From the NCBI RefSeq assembly GCF_014805685.1, contig NC_060911.1, positions 12,274,712 through 12,338,711 on the forward strand: a stretch of 64,000 nucleotides of DNA, read 5' to 3'. The translations under genes were made by a program, and so were the position numbers. Positions 1-11,773 of the stretch are shown here, one piece after another. The notes beneath the pieces were generated by a model. It was not told the DNA's origin, made no database searches, and worked only from the letters and a program-made list of their open reading frames with translations. The stretch is from Silurus meridionalis. Lineage: Eukaryota > Chordata > Actinopteri > Siluriformes > Siluridae. Position 1 is the first letter of the stretch. Each line of letters starts with the position of its first letter.

Positions 1-663
1 TGCTGAGCAAAAAGAACATAAAGGCTCGTTTTAGAAAATATCTTGATGATTCCCAAGACTTTTGTCAAAATACTCTGTGGACTGACGAGACAAAAGTTAA
101 ACTTTTTGGAAGATGTGTCCCATTACATCTGGCATAAAAGTAACCCCTGCATTTCAGAAAAAGTACATCATACCAACAATAAAAAATGGTGGTGGTATTG
201 CTCTCTATTACTGTTTGGCTGCTTCAGGACCTGGAAGACTTGCTGTGATAATTGAAACCATGAATTCTGCTGTTTACCAAAAAATCCTAAAGGAGAATGT
301 CCAGCCATCTGTTTGTGACTTCAAGCTGAAGCAAACTTGGGTTCTGCATAGATGAGTGGACCAAAATTCCTCCACAGAGCTGTAACAATTTCATTGAAAG
401 TTATCGCAAACACTTGATTGCAGTTGTTGCTGCTAAGGGTGGCTCATTTACTTATCAGGTTTAGAGGGCAAACAATTATTCACACAGGGCCATGTAGTTT
501 TGGATTTTGTTTTCCCTCAATAATAAAAACCTTCATGTTGTGTTCACTTGTGTCCACGTTTACTAATATTTAAAGTAGTTTGATGATCTGAAACATTAAA
601 ATGTGACAAACATGCAAAAAAATAAGAAATCAGGAAGGGGGCGAACACTTTTTTACACCACTG
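1..663 (+). mobile_element. Tc1-like DNA transposon, 3' part with internal deletion
   Basis: Window opens inside a Tc1-like transposase. Codons from about 46 read DDSQDFCQNTLWTDETKVKL, the family's first catalytic Asp region (WTDE-T-KV-LFGR). Another frame continues with IIPTIKNGGG and GPGRLAV, then NSAVYQKILKENVQPSV up to about 345. After TWVLHR the reading jumps to KIPPQSCNNFIESYRKHLIA (about 362-420) and VVAAKGG, so the DNDPKH and NPIE segments holding the other catalytic residues are missing. The 3' end contains the usual tail wording (CACACAGGGCCATGTAG) and stops at CACTG followed by TA at 664-665, the expected target dinucleotide. Frameshifts and the deletion make it dead. The 5' end lies outside the window. 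Confidence 0.85.
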
Positions 664-1243
664 TATGTATTACATCAAAAAGTGCAAATGCACACACACA
701 CACAAAAAAAGACTTAGTTGAAAAGAAATAATGATGGTGCTGTACTCGAACCCACACAAAAAAAGTAGCCCATGAGATTACTGTATTACTGCTAGAGATC
801 TACATAGAGCCTCTTTTCTACAGCCTTAAAACCACTCGGCATTGTGTCCAAAATGTTCTGTTTCTCTAAAAACTTGCATACTGCACTAAACTATTCCGGC
901 TTCTATTTGGTTATAGTTGGATGCTCAGCTGTTGCATGACCATGAGTGTTTTATTCGCTAATTATTTCACTTATAAATGAGCAGCTAAAAAGTCTAAGAC
1001 AGGTTCAAGTGTTGCATTTGCAATTGGAATGTGTTGTTGCTAACATAAAAAGAAAGAAATTCAACCAGCTGTCAGCACCAGTGAAGCGAGATATCATTAG
1101 TCTTGATCAGTCTGGAAAATAAAGCAAAAAAAATGAAGGATTGAAATGTATTAAGTGTTGTCAAATAAATTATTTAAAAGAAAGAATGCACTGGTGAGCT
1201 CAGAAACATGTCCAGGTGGCCATATACTCTTATAAAAAACATA
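664..1243. other. Unassigned interspersed DNA
   Basis: AT-rich sequence with a short CA run near 690. No convincing gene, RNA or repeat family recognised. Confidence 0.4.
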
Positions 1244-1628
1244 CCGTAATTTCCAGACTATTAAGCACACCCAAATATAAGCCACACCCACTGAATTTTG
1301 ATGCCGTGCAGCTCAGAACACAGGTGAAGTGTTTCCTGTTGACAGTCCGAGTGAGCGGCAGGTCAAACATCAGAGGAACATCATCCATATTTATGATGTG
1401 GTGCGGCCCGATTTAGTGGGAGCGCATCTGATTTAATATAAAGAGTTTCATTGGTTCACCTGAACCCGTTCAGCAATTTCATTTGTCTAATGTTATGGGG
1501 CTCGGTTTTTTGGCTAGAAGTTTGTGAAACTGGGAAAAACCTAGGAAAAAATCCATAAATTTGCCGCTTCATTGTTTAAGCCGCAGGGTTCAAAGCGTGA
1601 GAAAAAAGTAGCGGCTTATAGTCTACGG
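1244..1628 (-). mobile_element. Short pogo/Tigger-type non-autonomous element, copy 1
   Basis: Begins CCGTAATTTCCAGACTATTA after TA (1242-1243) and ends TTATAGTCTACGG before TA (1629-1630), giving imperfect terminal inverted repeats and a TA target duplication. The interior shares long stretches with the copies at 6945-7608 and 9281-9933. The 6945 copy retains a pogo-superfamily transposase fragment, which classifies the family; here only the region around its start (about 1370-1400, reverse strand) survives. At 385 bp it is the shortest of the three copies with both ends. Confidence 0.8.
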
Positions 1629-1651
1629 TATTTATTTTTATCACCACATTA

Positions 1652-1724
1652 CCTGTGTAAAGCTGCTTTGAAACAATGTTCATTGTTAAAAGTGCTATGC
1701 AAATAACAATGAATTAAATTGAAA
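1652..1724 (+). mobile_element. L2-type LINE 3' tail fragment
   Basis: Contains GTGTAAAGCTGCTTTGAAAC, then a poorly conserved TTGTTAAAAGTGCTATGCAA segment and a run ending in AATTGAAATT. The same wording closes the L2 copy at 16897-20123, so this is a 5'-truncated LINE tail. Confidence 0.7.
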
Positions 1725-2815
1725 TTTAAGGGAATATAGTAGCTTCCATGTTGTAGGTTCTCTCCCCCATTACAACGGCTGTCAAACATCCTGTCAAAGT
1801 TCATGCAAGAATATTTCACCAGAGTAAAAATATTGTTTTTAATCACAAAACGGAAACAGTATTTCTCAAAACCCAGGAACTGTTCATGGTTAAAAGCATC
1901 CCAAATCATCATGGAAAAGTATTTTGCCAGTAGTTATGGTTCCCTAGTATTGATGATGTGACTGCTGAGCAAAATTTCATTGGTCTAATATTATGGGTCA
2001 TTGGTCTAGTAGTGTAGCAAACAAAACTAGTAGGTTCGAATGATTCCACTGCATGTATTTTGTGGAACAAATCTTTTGTCTGCATGTTCTAATATATAGG
2101 TTAATAAAAAAACTACAATCCCAATAGCTGAAGCATAGAGAAAACCATTCCACAGTTGACTTACTTGATGTATAAAAATATACAAAGTTCTGACCTCACA
2201 GTACAAATAAATTATACCTAATTAGTCACTAATTGACTGCTACAAAATCTTTAATGAATTTCACGCCTGGTTAACAAGGATAAATCATCTGATTGTAATT
2301 AATGAGCTTCGGAATAAATAAATCACGTGATCCTTAACCTTTATGGGGGTAAAAGATTTACTCTCTCCTGCCTGATTCTGCCAGTCATTTTTTTTTTTCT
2401 TGTAAGAGTTTCACGTATCCAAGCTGATGCATGATGCATAAGAACAAATGTGCAGCCAATTCTTACCCTACAGCATGGATACTGCACTGACTGCAAATTA
2501 GTAGTACAGGATTGTCGGGGCAACTTACAATAACCCCGGAATGTCACGTTATAGACGACGCCTTTAAACCAAACCCCAAAAAAAAAAAAAACGATGTATA
2601 GAGTGCAGCATGAATGATTTATTAATGACAGTATCTTTGATGGCAGCAGTTTTAGAGGAAGAAACGCTTTCTGTGATCTACATTATAACACAGTAGCTGG
2701 CCAGCATAGTAATTTATGAAGGAATCTTTGTGTCCGTTATTTGGATATTTTGGTGCATTACTGTACAACCAGGTTACACTGAACTCACGCATACCAGATC
2801 TCACGTCTCAATTAA
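1725..2815. other. Unassigned DNA
   Basis: No recognisable gene. The stretch includes a poly-A run near 2577-2592. Reading frames here are short, without homology I recognise, and have no coding-like neighbours. Confidence 0.4.
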
Positions 2816-3110
2816 CTCTACAGTTTTTCTCAGTCGCCTTTAGAACATTTCTCAGATCAGAAATGAAACTCTCCAAACTACTTATTCAACCTGCACATCA
2901 TTTAGTCACGTGCGCATGTCAGAAAAGCGATTTCAAATTGCGAACACTTTTGTACATTCATTTAATCGATTGTGTCAAATTGTCAGTTCATTGCAAGTCA
3001 TTTAATGCAAAATGGTTAAAACATCTGTCATCAAAACTTTCTATCCACCTTAATTTTTGTAAATGTGACTTGAATTGATGAACTGTACAGATGAATCTTT
3101 ATTGTCACTA
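2816..3110. repeat. Unclassified repeat family R1, copy 1
   Basis: Matches 13739-14115 at many points: CAACCTGCACATCAT, TTTTGTACATTCATTTA, TGCAAAATGGTTAAA and GTAAATGTGACTTGAATTGA occur in the same order in both. No protein is recognisable. The right end is interrupted at about 3111 by a hAT-like terminus, where the other copy continues differently. Confidence 0.7.
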
Positions 3111-3425
3111 ACAGTGTTGTGCAGTAACGCGGTACTGTAACGCAGTTACTTTTGACAGTTACTAATACTGTAACGCGTTTTTTTGAATAAAGTACAGCAA
3201 GTGAGCAAGACGAGTTTCTCAAAGTGGAAAATGCTCATTATTTCACTTTAGTTGAGTATAAATACAAAAACTTTTTAGTCGAATGTAAGCTGTGTCTTTC
3301 TGGTTCGAAGGTCGTATCTACTGCGATAAACAGCTACTGCAATCTGTCGAAGCTCCTCCAGAAACTCCATGCCTCGCCGAAGCTAGAAGCTAGAAGCTAA
3401 CTCGGTGTTCTGTTCTACATTTTTA
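3111..3425 (+). mobile_element. hAT-type transposon remnant with BED zinc finger
   Basis: The left end (CAGTGTTGTGCAGTAACGCG, then repeated GTAACGC motifs) resembles the ends of a common teleost hAT family. A frame at about 3232-3405 reads FTLVEYKYKNFLVECKLC and then STAINSYCNLSKLLQKLHAS. This fits the BED zinc finger of hAT transposases (C-x2-C, then N-L-x-K-x-L-x3-H), with the first zinc-binding His replaced by Leu in KLLQKLH. A stop follows at about 3405. The rest of the transposase is not recognised downstream. Role inferred from the domain only; non-functional. Confidence 0.65.
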
Positions 3426-5680
3426 ATAGTTTTCATACTTAAGCTGTGAAAGGAACATTTTCAAGAGCTCAACACAACAGCTTTTATGATGCAGAAGCCA
3501 CTTTCGAAAGTGATTCTCGGAAAACTTCAATTACATTACAATTTCTGAAAATGGATGAATTACGATGGATGAATAGATGATTACACGATGTGGAGGTTGA
3601 ACAAGTTGTTTTTTGTTTCTGATTTAAGAAATGCTCCAAAGCAACTGTGAAAAACTGTAGCTGCTAATCTTATTAAATAAATGAGCTAGCAAATGTGACA
3701 CGGTGGAAAATGTCCTGTGAGAGGGACTGGGATTCATTTTAGAAAGAGCAGCCTGATGTGGCCAATTCACTGGTGCTACCTTATCCAGATAAGTGTCCAG
3801 GCATTAATCAGAGATTAATGTTCTCTAAGAACAGGCTGCTCCTTGGCTAGGTGCAAGATTCTCTGGCTGAGATGTGTGTGGTGTGTGCAAGATACTCTGG
3901 CTAAGAGACATATAAGGGGGGTTTGGGGTTGGTGGTTGGGTGTTAAGCAGTACAGCAAGAAAAATACTTCAAGTTCCATGCGATAAACTGGATTGATGTT
4001 TGCAAGCAAGGTGTTTAACTTGATCCAGCAGCACATGAGAAGTATCATTCAGCATCAGCGAGCAGTTGAGAGCTTGTGGAGAAAAACGGCTTTCCCAAAC
4101 CTATTTTTTTCTACTTTAACCACCATCTAATGGGGAGTCTCTTATCGTTCGCTGAAGAGATGGTTCATTTTTTCAGCATATTCGTCACATTTCCTGCAAT
4201 ATAAACCTTAGCCATTTTCACGTTTAATACAGATGCATTTTTTTGTCGAATCACATTAGCTGCATAGAGCTTTGTAAGAGACGCTAGGGAAAACATGTTA
4301 GCCGAAGTGCCCATGGGCTTTTTTTTTTAATGAACAGAGGCGTATTAAGGTAAAGGAGGCAGTTAAGACACTGCTGTTGTAGCCCGTGCGGTGTAGACTT
4401 GTAGATATCGATCCGTTGTTTGCAGCATGAGCAGCCTCAACATAGATCAGACGTGAAAGTCAATAGCTTGTGTCAAACCTCGCTAGAAGATGGCAAAAAG
4501 CAGCAGGAAAGTGAGAAATAAAAAACCTGAAGCGGAGATCCTTATCTCCGCACGCCCCAGTGCACATCATATTAGCCACAGAGACGAATCGGTGGGCCGT
4601 GTTCAGATGACGGATGTGATGTTTCATTGGCATTTAAAACCATCGCGGGCCGAGATCTTAAGAGCGCGACTTGTTGAAGCAGGCTTTCATTCGAGAAACG
4701 TATTCATATTGCAAATTGTATGATATCATTGAGGCTTTTACACTAGCAAGCCACAGAATGGCTTACATTAATTTTCACAGCTCCTCGACGTCAGTGTGAC
4801 AGAGTGACAAGCAACATTTGCACCCGAGATCGACGCAATTATATGCAAATTAAATGGTAAAATCAAAACGACTGACTCAAACTATTCCTCAGCCAAGATC
4901 TTGTTCAATTCCTCACTGACAACTTCACTTTCTAGACACCATGATAACTATAATGGTTATTTCATTTTATCCTGTCATCCCATACATACCACCATTTTTT
5001 GTCTTTAATGCTCGCAGGCACCATGCGGTTCATCATCATAGTCTATCAAATATATTTTTTGGATTCTTTGTTTAAGCATAGATTTAAAACATATATAAAC
5101 AGCGGCTACTCTTTTTCTACCAATCCTGAGGCATCTAGAGATTGCACCAGCTCCTGTTGTGTCCCACCTCATGCAGATCTCCGACTTTCAAAAAGAAGAC
5201 CCCACAAGGAGCCTGAGCCATGTACAGAAGTACCGGCTCCATTTGGATCCTACTTCATGAAGATTTCAGACATTGAGGATAAACAATCTCAATCAATAGT
5301 TAAAATAACATTCTACATATGCTGTTTTTCCTGCATTAAACATTTAAATGCTCTGGCATGGAGAAGTTGGTGCTGAATCTCACAGTGACGGGCGCATTTG
5401 GTACCTGTGCCTTCAGTGAGGACGTACCCGACTTAATCCACTTCTTAATACCACCACTTTTATGTTGCAATTATAGAAACCAATAATACAATACAAAAAC
5501 GCAATATAACGATGCATGGCATTGCATTACAGAAAGAGAATAATTTCACATATGGAGGTGAAAACCATTTTACTAAAGTAAGAAACCCAGTTAAGACTCC
5601 AAACCTCTACACTACAACCACAACTGTGCACCTACAACATCTGGAGCAGTTCAGAATTAATGTTAAATATATAATAATAA
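3426..5680. other. Unassigned DNA, possible decayed repeats
   Basis: Around 3596-3660 the phrase GATTTAAGAAATGCT and following bases match the centre of the inverted repeat at 14680-14720, so part of this is repeat-derived. The rest, including a 77-codon frame at 4490-4723, has no homology I recognise. Confidence 0.4.
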
Positions 5681-5681
5681 T

Positions 5682-5682
5682 G

Positions 5683-5725
<43 letters not shown>
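5682..5725. repeat. (AT)n microsatellite
   Basis: Uninterrupted AT dinucleotide run at the left edge of the R2 repeat copy. Confidence 0.95.
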
Positions 5726-5728
<3 letters not shown>

Positions 5729-5737
5729 TTTTAAGAA

Positions 5738-6360
5738 ATACAACTTACTCAACAGAGATGCAGACTCATAATCTGCACCGCTCCTCAGAGGCTGTAATCC
5801 AGTGGTACCACTCGTATTCACTGGTCTGGAAATGGTGAACAAACCCTTTCCCAGGCTGAGACAAGCTAGCTAGCTTCGGGGTTGGACGTTCTTCTCACCA
5901 TGTCTAGCTTTACCGGAAAATTGATTTTTAAGTATTTCCAAGACCAAATCAATTTCTCTTCCTCCATGGCCATAAAAAAGTCTATCTAAGATGTATTAAT
6001 GAGTGCAGAGCGCTACAGACATGTTTTGCCAGTCGAACTTGGCTGTAACAGTTTCCCTCTGACCAACCAATCAGAGGACGGAAAAATGCTGACACTATTG
6101 TGGGCTAATATGAAATCTGATGGGTTAAAGAAACAAACCCATGGCTAATGTTATCTATGGTAAAAAGGCCAGCAGGACTGACTTTGAAGGCCCTAAGCAG
6201 ATTAGATTGACATGACAGCACATAGAGGCTGAAATCTTATTGGACAAAAAATCTAACATCCACATATACGTACTGGAAGCAGTGCTGATAGTGATAAACG
6301 CTTATAGTGTTAAAGAAGGCTTTGCTGGCCCTGACCGCCTGTCACTTGTATCGCAGATGT
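5738..6360. repeat. Unclassified repeat family R2, copy 1 (uninterrupted)
   Basis: Matches 34892-36475 in order: GATGCAGACTCATAATCTGC, GCTGTAATCCAGTGGTACC, CTTTCCCAGGCTGAGAC, GAGCGCTAC, TTTTGCCAGTCGAACTTGGC and GGCCCTGACCGCC. No transposase is recognisable. This copy is uninterrupted at about 5994-6006, so it serves as the empty site for the insertion at 35152-36090. Confidence 0.8.
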
Positions 6361-6484
6361 TGAGCTAATTTGTGAGTTGCTCAGGTGCTCCTGGTTCCAC
6401 AACTCCAACTGACTGTTTTAGACTGTAAAAAAAGACATTACACATAATTACACGCTCAGGATATTTCTTTGTAAAGTTTTAATG
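6361..6484. other. Unassigned spacer
   Basis: Short AT-rich gap between the R2 copy and the L2 tail; nothing recognised. Confidence 0.4.
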
Positions 6485-6889
6485 ATTTATAATTACTTTT
6501 ATAATTACTGTAGTCTTGGTGCCACCCAAGTTAGGATAGGTCCCCTTTTAAATCTGGTTCCTCTCAAGGTTTTTTTCTGATACCATCTAAAGGAGGTTTT
6601 AGCTGTAATAAATGGACATTTGGTGCCACCCAGATGAGGACTGGTTCCTGCTTGAGTCTGGTTCCTCTCAAGGTTTTTTTCTATACCATCTCAGGGAGTT
6701 TTTCTTGCCACAGTCGCCACCAGCTCACTCATCAGGGACAAACTTACAATTATAACAAACTTGTTCATTGTCACACCTCAGTATTAAATATAACTTTGTT
6801 CTATATAAATTTGAAATTCTGTTAAGCTGTTTCAAGACAATGCCCGTTATTAAAAGCGCTATAGAAATAAAATTTAATTGAATATGTTC
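6485..6889 (+). mobile_element. L2-type LINE 3' tail with partial tandem duplication
   Basis: Two successive copies of the L2 3' untranslated wording: TTGGTGCCACCCAAG with CTGGTTCCTCTCAAGG (about 6518-6570), then TTTGGTGCCACCCAGATGAG onward from about 6620. It ends with GCTATAGAAATAAAATTTAATTGAA. This matches the 3' end of the L2 copies at 16897-20123 and 27083-29545. No ORF2 sequence is attached. Confidence 0.8.
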
Positions 6890-6944
6890 AACATATACAT
6901 AAAGAGGAGAGCTTTTTTAAATATATCTGTCAATCATCTGTGTA

Positions 6945-7608
6945 CCGTATTTTCTGGACTATAAGCCGCTACTTTTTTCCCACGCTTTGAACGTGGCTTA
7001 AACAACGAAGCGGCTAATATATGGATTTTTCCTGGGTTTTTCCCGATTTCACAAACTTCAAGCCAAAAAAACTGAGCCCCATAACATTAGACCAATGAAA
7101 TTGCAGAACGGGTTCAGGTGAACCAATTCAATTCTTTATATCAAATCAGATGCGCTCCCACTGAATCGGGCCGCACCACATCATAAATATGGATGAAGTC
7201 CCTCTGACGTTTGACCTGCCGCTCACTCGGACTGTCAACAGGAACTGCGAATCATTCGTCACGCTGAAAACAACCGGGCATGAAAAAACACACTTCACCT
7301 GTGTTCTGAGCTGCACGGCATCGGGAGAAAAGCTTCACCGATGGTGATTTTTAAACGCACGACGATGCCAAAAGATAAATTCTCGAGAGAAATTGTTGTG
7401 AAAGGAAGGAGGAAGACAGTGAACAATGACTTTCTTGGTAGGCTACTGTTTAGATACAAGTCGTGTAACAGACACTGTCTTTCATTAAAGTCTGTATAAA
7501 GTTCATTAGTTTCAGTGTAGAAATTATTTATGTTCAAAATAAAAATCTTTGTAAAATTCAGTGCGTGCGGCTTATATTTGGGTGCGCTTAATAGTCCAGA
7601 AATTACGG
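6945..7608 (+). mobile_element. Pogo/Tigger-type element, copy 2, with transposase fragment
   Basis: Starts CCGTATTTTCTGGACTATAA after TA (6943-6944) and ends TAGTCCAGAAATTACGG before TA (7609-7610): terminal inverted repeats about 20 bp long with a TA target duplication. It is inverted relative to the copies at 1244 and 9281. The interior holds a pogo-superfamily transposase fragment (separate entry), so it is an internally deleted derivative of an autonomous element. Confidence 0.85.
7189..7440 (+). pseudogene. Pogo/Tigger-superfamily DDE transposase fragment
   Basis: From ATG 7189 the frame reads MDEVPLTFDLPLTRTVNRNC then FVTLKTTGHEKTHFTCVLSC and stops at 7345-7347. A shifted frame from 7341 continues MVIFKRTTMPKDKF and REIVVKG to about 7440. 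The order DE-PLTFD-P, T-GHEK-HFT-VL, then IFKR--MPK-KF is what I know from pogo/Tigger/Jerky-type DDE transposases, where the D of the opening motif is catalytic. N-terminal DNA-binding and C-terminal parts are absent. One frameshift separates the two pieces. It lies inside a TIR element, which fixes its origin. Not a host gene. Confidence 0.85.
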
Positions 7609-7610
7609 TA

Positions 7611-8971
7611 TATACACAATGTACTACTTAGGGATAGTCTGGGTACTGTAGTACACAGAATGTACACATATACATACTGTATATTTAACTAACAGATGCA
7701 CATGTTTTATATATACAGTTGATATATTTGTTATACCTACTCCTTATTTTAAACACAGTGCAAATTAATTTTTGCTGAGTACTGGCCGGGGCAGAGAGTG
7801 TTGAATGTATTTATCTATTTATTTTAGTCATTACAAAAAAAAAACTTGAAAAGAAGAAGAAAGGATTGCTGGGACACGTAAAGTGAACTTGCTTCACTGA
7901 TCTTCCCAGAAATGTATTGCAAAGCCAAGCACATAACACAAATATTTCGAAGCCCCAAGCATGCTATTTAACCGTTTTCAGGATAACCACGCAGTAGGTT
8001 GTGTGTGTAGGAGGCACTTACTACTGTAGGCAGCGTAAAAGGTGTGAAATCAGATGGAATAGAAGTTCTTTATTCCAGATTGGGTGTAAGTGCATTTGAG
8101 GCTCAGCATCTGTGCAACTCGCACAGTAGAATTCGTTATTGGCGTTTTTGATTGCACTCTCGTCTCGGTCATTGTCTGTAATTGAACAATTTCTCGTGAA
8201 ATTTTTTTTAAGCGAGAAGTAATGCAGTATTGAACAGTAAACGCTCCGCAGTTCTGCTTGCACTATTTTTGTTTGCGTTTTTTTTCGTATTAGAGAAAAC
8301 GAATTACATCTTGACTTGTCTGTCATAGCTGGTTGCGTTCCTTCTACTTTTAAAAGCACCCTACTGGGAAATGTAATGCTATATTAAAAGCTAATTACAA
8401 AAACGGCCACGGGCTGTGGGATTCCCTCCGTAATGAAATCGGTATAAGTAGCTCGCATGCAGCATGCTTAGAAGAGTGAGCGTTCTTGATTGTTGGAGTC
8501 CAGCTGTGAAGCTGTCCTGCTGTGATTTCTCTCTTTTTTTTTTTCCCCTCTCAAGGTTTGATCACAGTTGCTCTGCTTTCCTCTCTGACCGACAGGGTCA
8601 GCACGTCAGCTGGTCATACATCATCATCACAAAAGATTTCAAGTCCTGTGTTAGGAGATGTCAGAGAGAGCGAGAGAGAGATGGAGAGCGTGGAAGAGAA
8701 ATGGATGGCACACTCGAGGTTGCCTGGGACCTCCCAAGGTGTTATATCCTGTAAAAAGCTATGGCCAGTACAGGTTGATTCATGTGCGAGCCACACAGAG
8801 ACAGCTCTAGTCCCTCTCCAATTACTATTCTGGGAAAATATGGTGGGAGCTGCACACAAGTGACTGCTGCAGCCAGGCCATGCACTTGTGTGACAGGTTG
8901 GAACCCAAGCAAATGTGAATGCAAGATGGGTTTGGATTGAGGCAGAAAATAAACAATTCATTTTAGAAGAT
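7611..8971. other. Unassigned DNA
   Basis: No gene recognised. A short GA-rich stretch at about 8664-8690 and several overlapping short frames on both strands carry no family motif. Confidence 0.4.
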
Positions 8972-10248
8972 CTAAGAGGTCATGCATTAACATTTTTTTT
9001 TTTTTCTTGTTTTCCTAAATTACGACTTAATTTTCTCATGATCTCAAAATAACAAAAGTCGTTTTTCTTGTGATCTCTCCATAAAAAAAGTTTTTTCATA
9101 TAATCTTGACTTTTTTTCTCCTGATCACAATGAAATTTTCTCGGGATTTTGTCATAAAAGTTGTTTACTCATGATCTCGACATAAAAAAATTTTTTCTCG
9201 TGATTTTAAACCAACACGAGTGGTGTTCTCATTATCATTAATCGTAGTTATGAATGTTCTAAGAGGCCATTAATTATTTACCGTAATTTCCAGACTATTA
9301 AGCGCACCCATATATAAGCCGCACCCACTGAATTTGACAAAGATTTTTATTTTGAACATAAATACGCCGCACCTGTCTATAAGCCGCAGGTGTCTACATT
9401 GAAACTAATGAGCTTTACACAGGTTTTAATGAAAGACAGTGTCTGTTACACGATGTAATGGGTGAAATATGTTGTGGCGCCTTTAAAAGCAGAGCGGCAT
9501 TTTGAGAACAGCCTGCTGCCGCATTTTTTTCGCTATTACTGCATGGTTGCAAGACCAAGGAATATGTCCTTATTATTTTCTGATGCTCATTTCTAAGTTT
9601 TTTTGACTAACCCATAATGCTGTTGCCAAAAAAATAAAAGAGTTAGTGAGTGAGAAGCAGGTCAAACGTCAGAGGAACCTTAACCATATTTATGATGTGG
9701 TGCGGTCTGATTCAGTGGGAGAGCATCTGATTTAATATAAAGAGTTTCATTGGTTCACCTGAACCCGTTCCGCAATTTCATTGGTCTAATGTTATGGGGC
9801 TCAGTTTTTTGGCTTTGCCGTTTGTGAAACCGGGAAAAACCCAGGAAAAATCCATAAATTAGCCGCTTCGTTGGTTAAGCCGCAGGGTTCAAAACGTGGG
9901 AAAAAATTGCGGCTTATAGTCCGGAAAATACGGTATTTTTTTTTTCTTTCCTGTTTTTTTGTTATAACGACTCAACTTTCCCGTGATCTCGATTGCAAAA
10001 TTGTTTTCATGTAATCTTGACATTACAAAAGTTTTTTTTCTCCCGATCTCAACCTTACACAAGTTGTTTTCTCATTATCATGACAATTCTCTTGTGATCT
10101 CACCATAACAAACTCATGATTAGTACTTAAAGTTTCTATGTATTCAGTATAAGAGCATGCTAAAATAGCTCTGTTTCTGTCAGTGATTGACAACTTATAT
10201 GTTTAAAACTTATAAGTATCTTTTAGATTATAATGCATGACCTCTTAG
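8972..10248. mobile_element. Unclassified TIR element of degenerate short tandem repeats
   Basis: Bounded by CTAAGAGGTCATGCATT at 8972-8988 and its exact reverse complement at 10232-10248. Inside, on both sides of a nested pogo-type element, runs a quasi-tandem pattern of units like CTCATGATCTCGACATAAAA with a T-rich filler, roughly 30 bp each (about 9030-9230 and 9945-10110). No protein is recognisable and no target duplication is clear. Probably a MITE of unknown superfamily. Confidence 0.65.
9281..9933 (-). mobile_element. Pogo/Tigger-type element, copy 3, nested
   Basis: Starts CCGTAATTTCCAGACTATTA after TA (9279-9280) and ends TTATAGTCCGGAAAATACGG before TA (9934-9935). It is inserted in the TIR element at 8972-10248. 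Only the edge of the transposase region remains (about 9660-9700, reverse strand). A segment at about 9450-9640, including GGTTGCAAGACCAAGGAATA, differs from the other copies. Confidence 0.85.
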
Positions 10249-11153
10249 GACTTCCAGAGGTATCTCCATATACACCAATAAATATATAGTTTAAAATACC
10301 CCTGTTTGGATTCCTTTTAACATGTACACATTGAGCAATTAACTTCTTTTCAATGTTTTTTGGAAGTTTTAATGCTTTTATTTTAAACAGTTCATGTTCA
10401 CGCTCCGTGGTGCACTTGTGTGTAAGTGTGTGTGAGGCTTATGGATGGGGATTACATTTCTCACAAGCCCCTGGTTGTCACATATCGCTGATCAGAGTCC
10501 AATTTAAAGCTGATTAGCACTTGCGCCTCCCAGCACGTGTGTCTTTCATGGTTTGCTCTTGCTCAGGTTTCTGTTTCACTGTTTTTGTTCATCGCCTCTG
10601 GTTTTATTTTTTTTATACCTTTTTTAAAAGGCTTTTATAGTGAACACTGTACACTGGCAAGGGGTTTTAAAACGAGGTCGTGCTGGTTGCATACAGTTCA
10701 CGCTTCATTTTTGTGTGTATCAGCCCTGCCCAACTAAGCCACTCCCAATCATTAGAGCAGCCATTGAAAACGCACAGCAAAACACAATTAGTAGACTCTG
10801 GTTAGAATCATTTCATTTTACTGCCCAATGCAGAGTAAATGACCACAAGCTCTCTAAACTGACGTCTATTACAAATAATGGATGTTCAGCTTGATTTTTT
10901 CCCCTGCCTGCAGGGAAGCATTTGGAAGCATTTCCAAAATTTGTGATCAATTATATATTTATCCAGAACCAATATCCTAAATAAAGACAGAGAGATGAGC
11001 ATTTCCACCTTTTCAGTTGCAAGTAGGACACAAAACACTAATAAAAGCCTTTTGCAAAAGCACCAGTCTGTTGTCTACATAGTTCTTGTTAATGTTAAAC
11101 AGAGTTTTTAATCACTATCTAATAATCATTACCATAAAATTATTTTCAAAATA
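10249..11153. other. Unassigned DNA
   Basis: No recognisable gene, RNA or repeat family. Confidence 0.4.
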
Positions 11154-11295
11154 CAGTAATCCCTGCTTTACCATGGTTCGAATCTCGAGCCCCAGGTTTA
11201 TCGCGGAATTTCATTTGCCACAAAACGAATTTGTTTCACTGATATTTCCGGTTTCTCATAGACAACACGATAGACCAAAAAACTTATATAATTAC

Positions 11296-11335
<40 letters not shown>

Positions 11336-11773
11336 ACTTTTCTCAATGCTTGTTTAAAGGTTGAAGTGTCCGCTAACATAATAAAAAGGCCAGATATTAA
11401 GACATATGTCACCAGATTTAGCCAATAGATATAAAGATTGCGGTGATGTGTATCTTTAACTCCACCTCTTTTTTGACATCATGGGACACTTCAACCAATA
11501 AACAAGCAGAGAGACTATGAATAGGCTACTAAAGAACTGTATACTGTACAGTAAATGTACTCACTATAAATGTGTATTTCTACCAATTTACACAAAATTC
11601 ATCTCGCTATATTCTTGCAAATGTTTTCTGTGTGTGTTTGAAGTTTGCGGAAGGATGATTTACGGCTTAAATAATAAAAAAAGCATTTTTGGGGTGGCGT
11701 CCATTTATCACGTTTTTTGGTTTATTGCTAACGGTTTTGTAATGTAACCACCACGATAAACGGAGAATTACTG
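11154..11773. mobile_element. Tigger-like MITE
   Basis: Begins CAGTAATCCCTGCTTTACCA after TA and ends ACGATAAACGGAGAATTACTG before TA: imperfect TIRs of the CAGTAATCCCTCGTTTATCG type known from Tigger/pogo MITEs. A (TA)n run occupies about 11299-11332. No transposase sequence is visible. Confidence 0.75.

Noticed and set aside
4490..4723. A 77-codon frame starting MAKSSRKVRNKK as a possible host exon
   Set aside because: No family motif recognised, no splice-site context and no neighbouring exon; left as unassigned.
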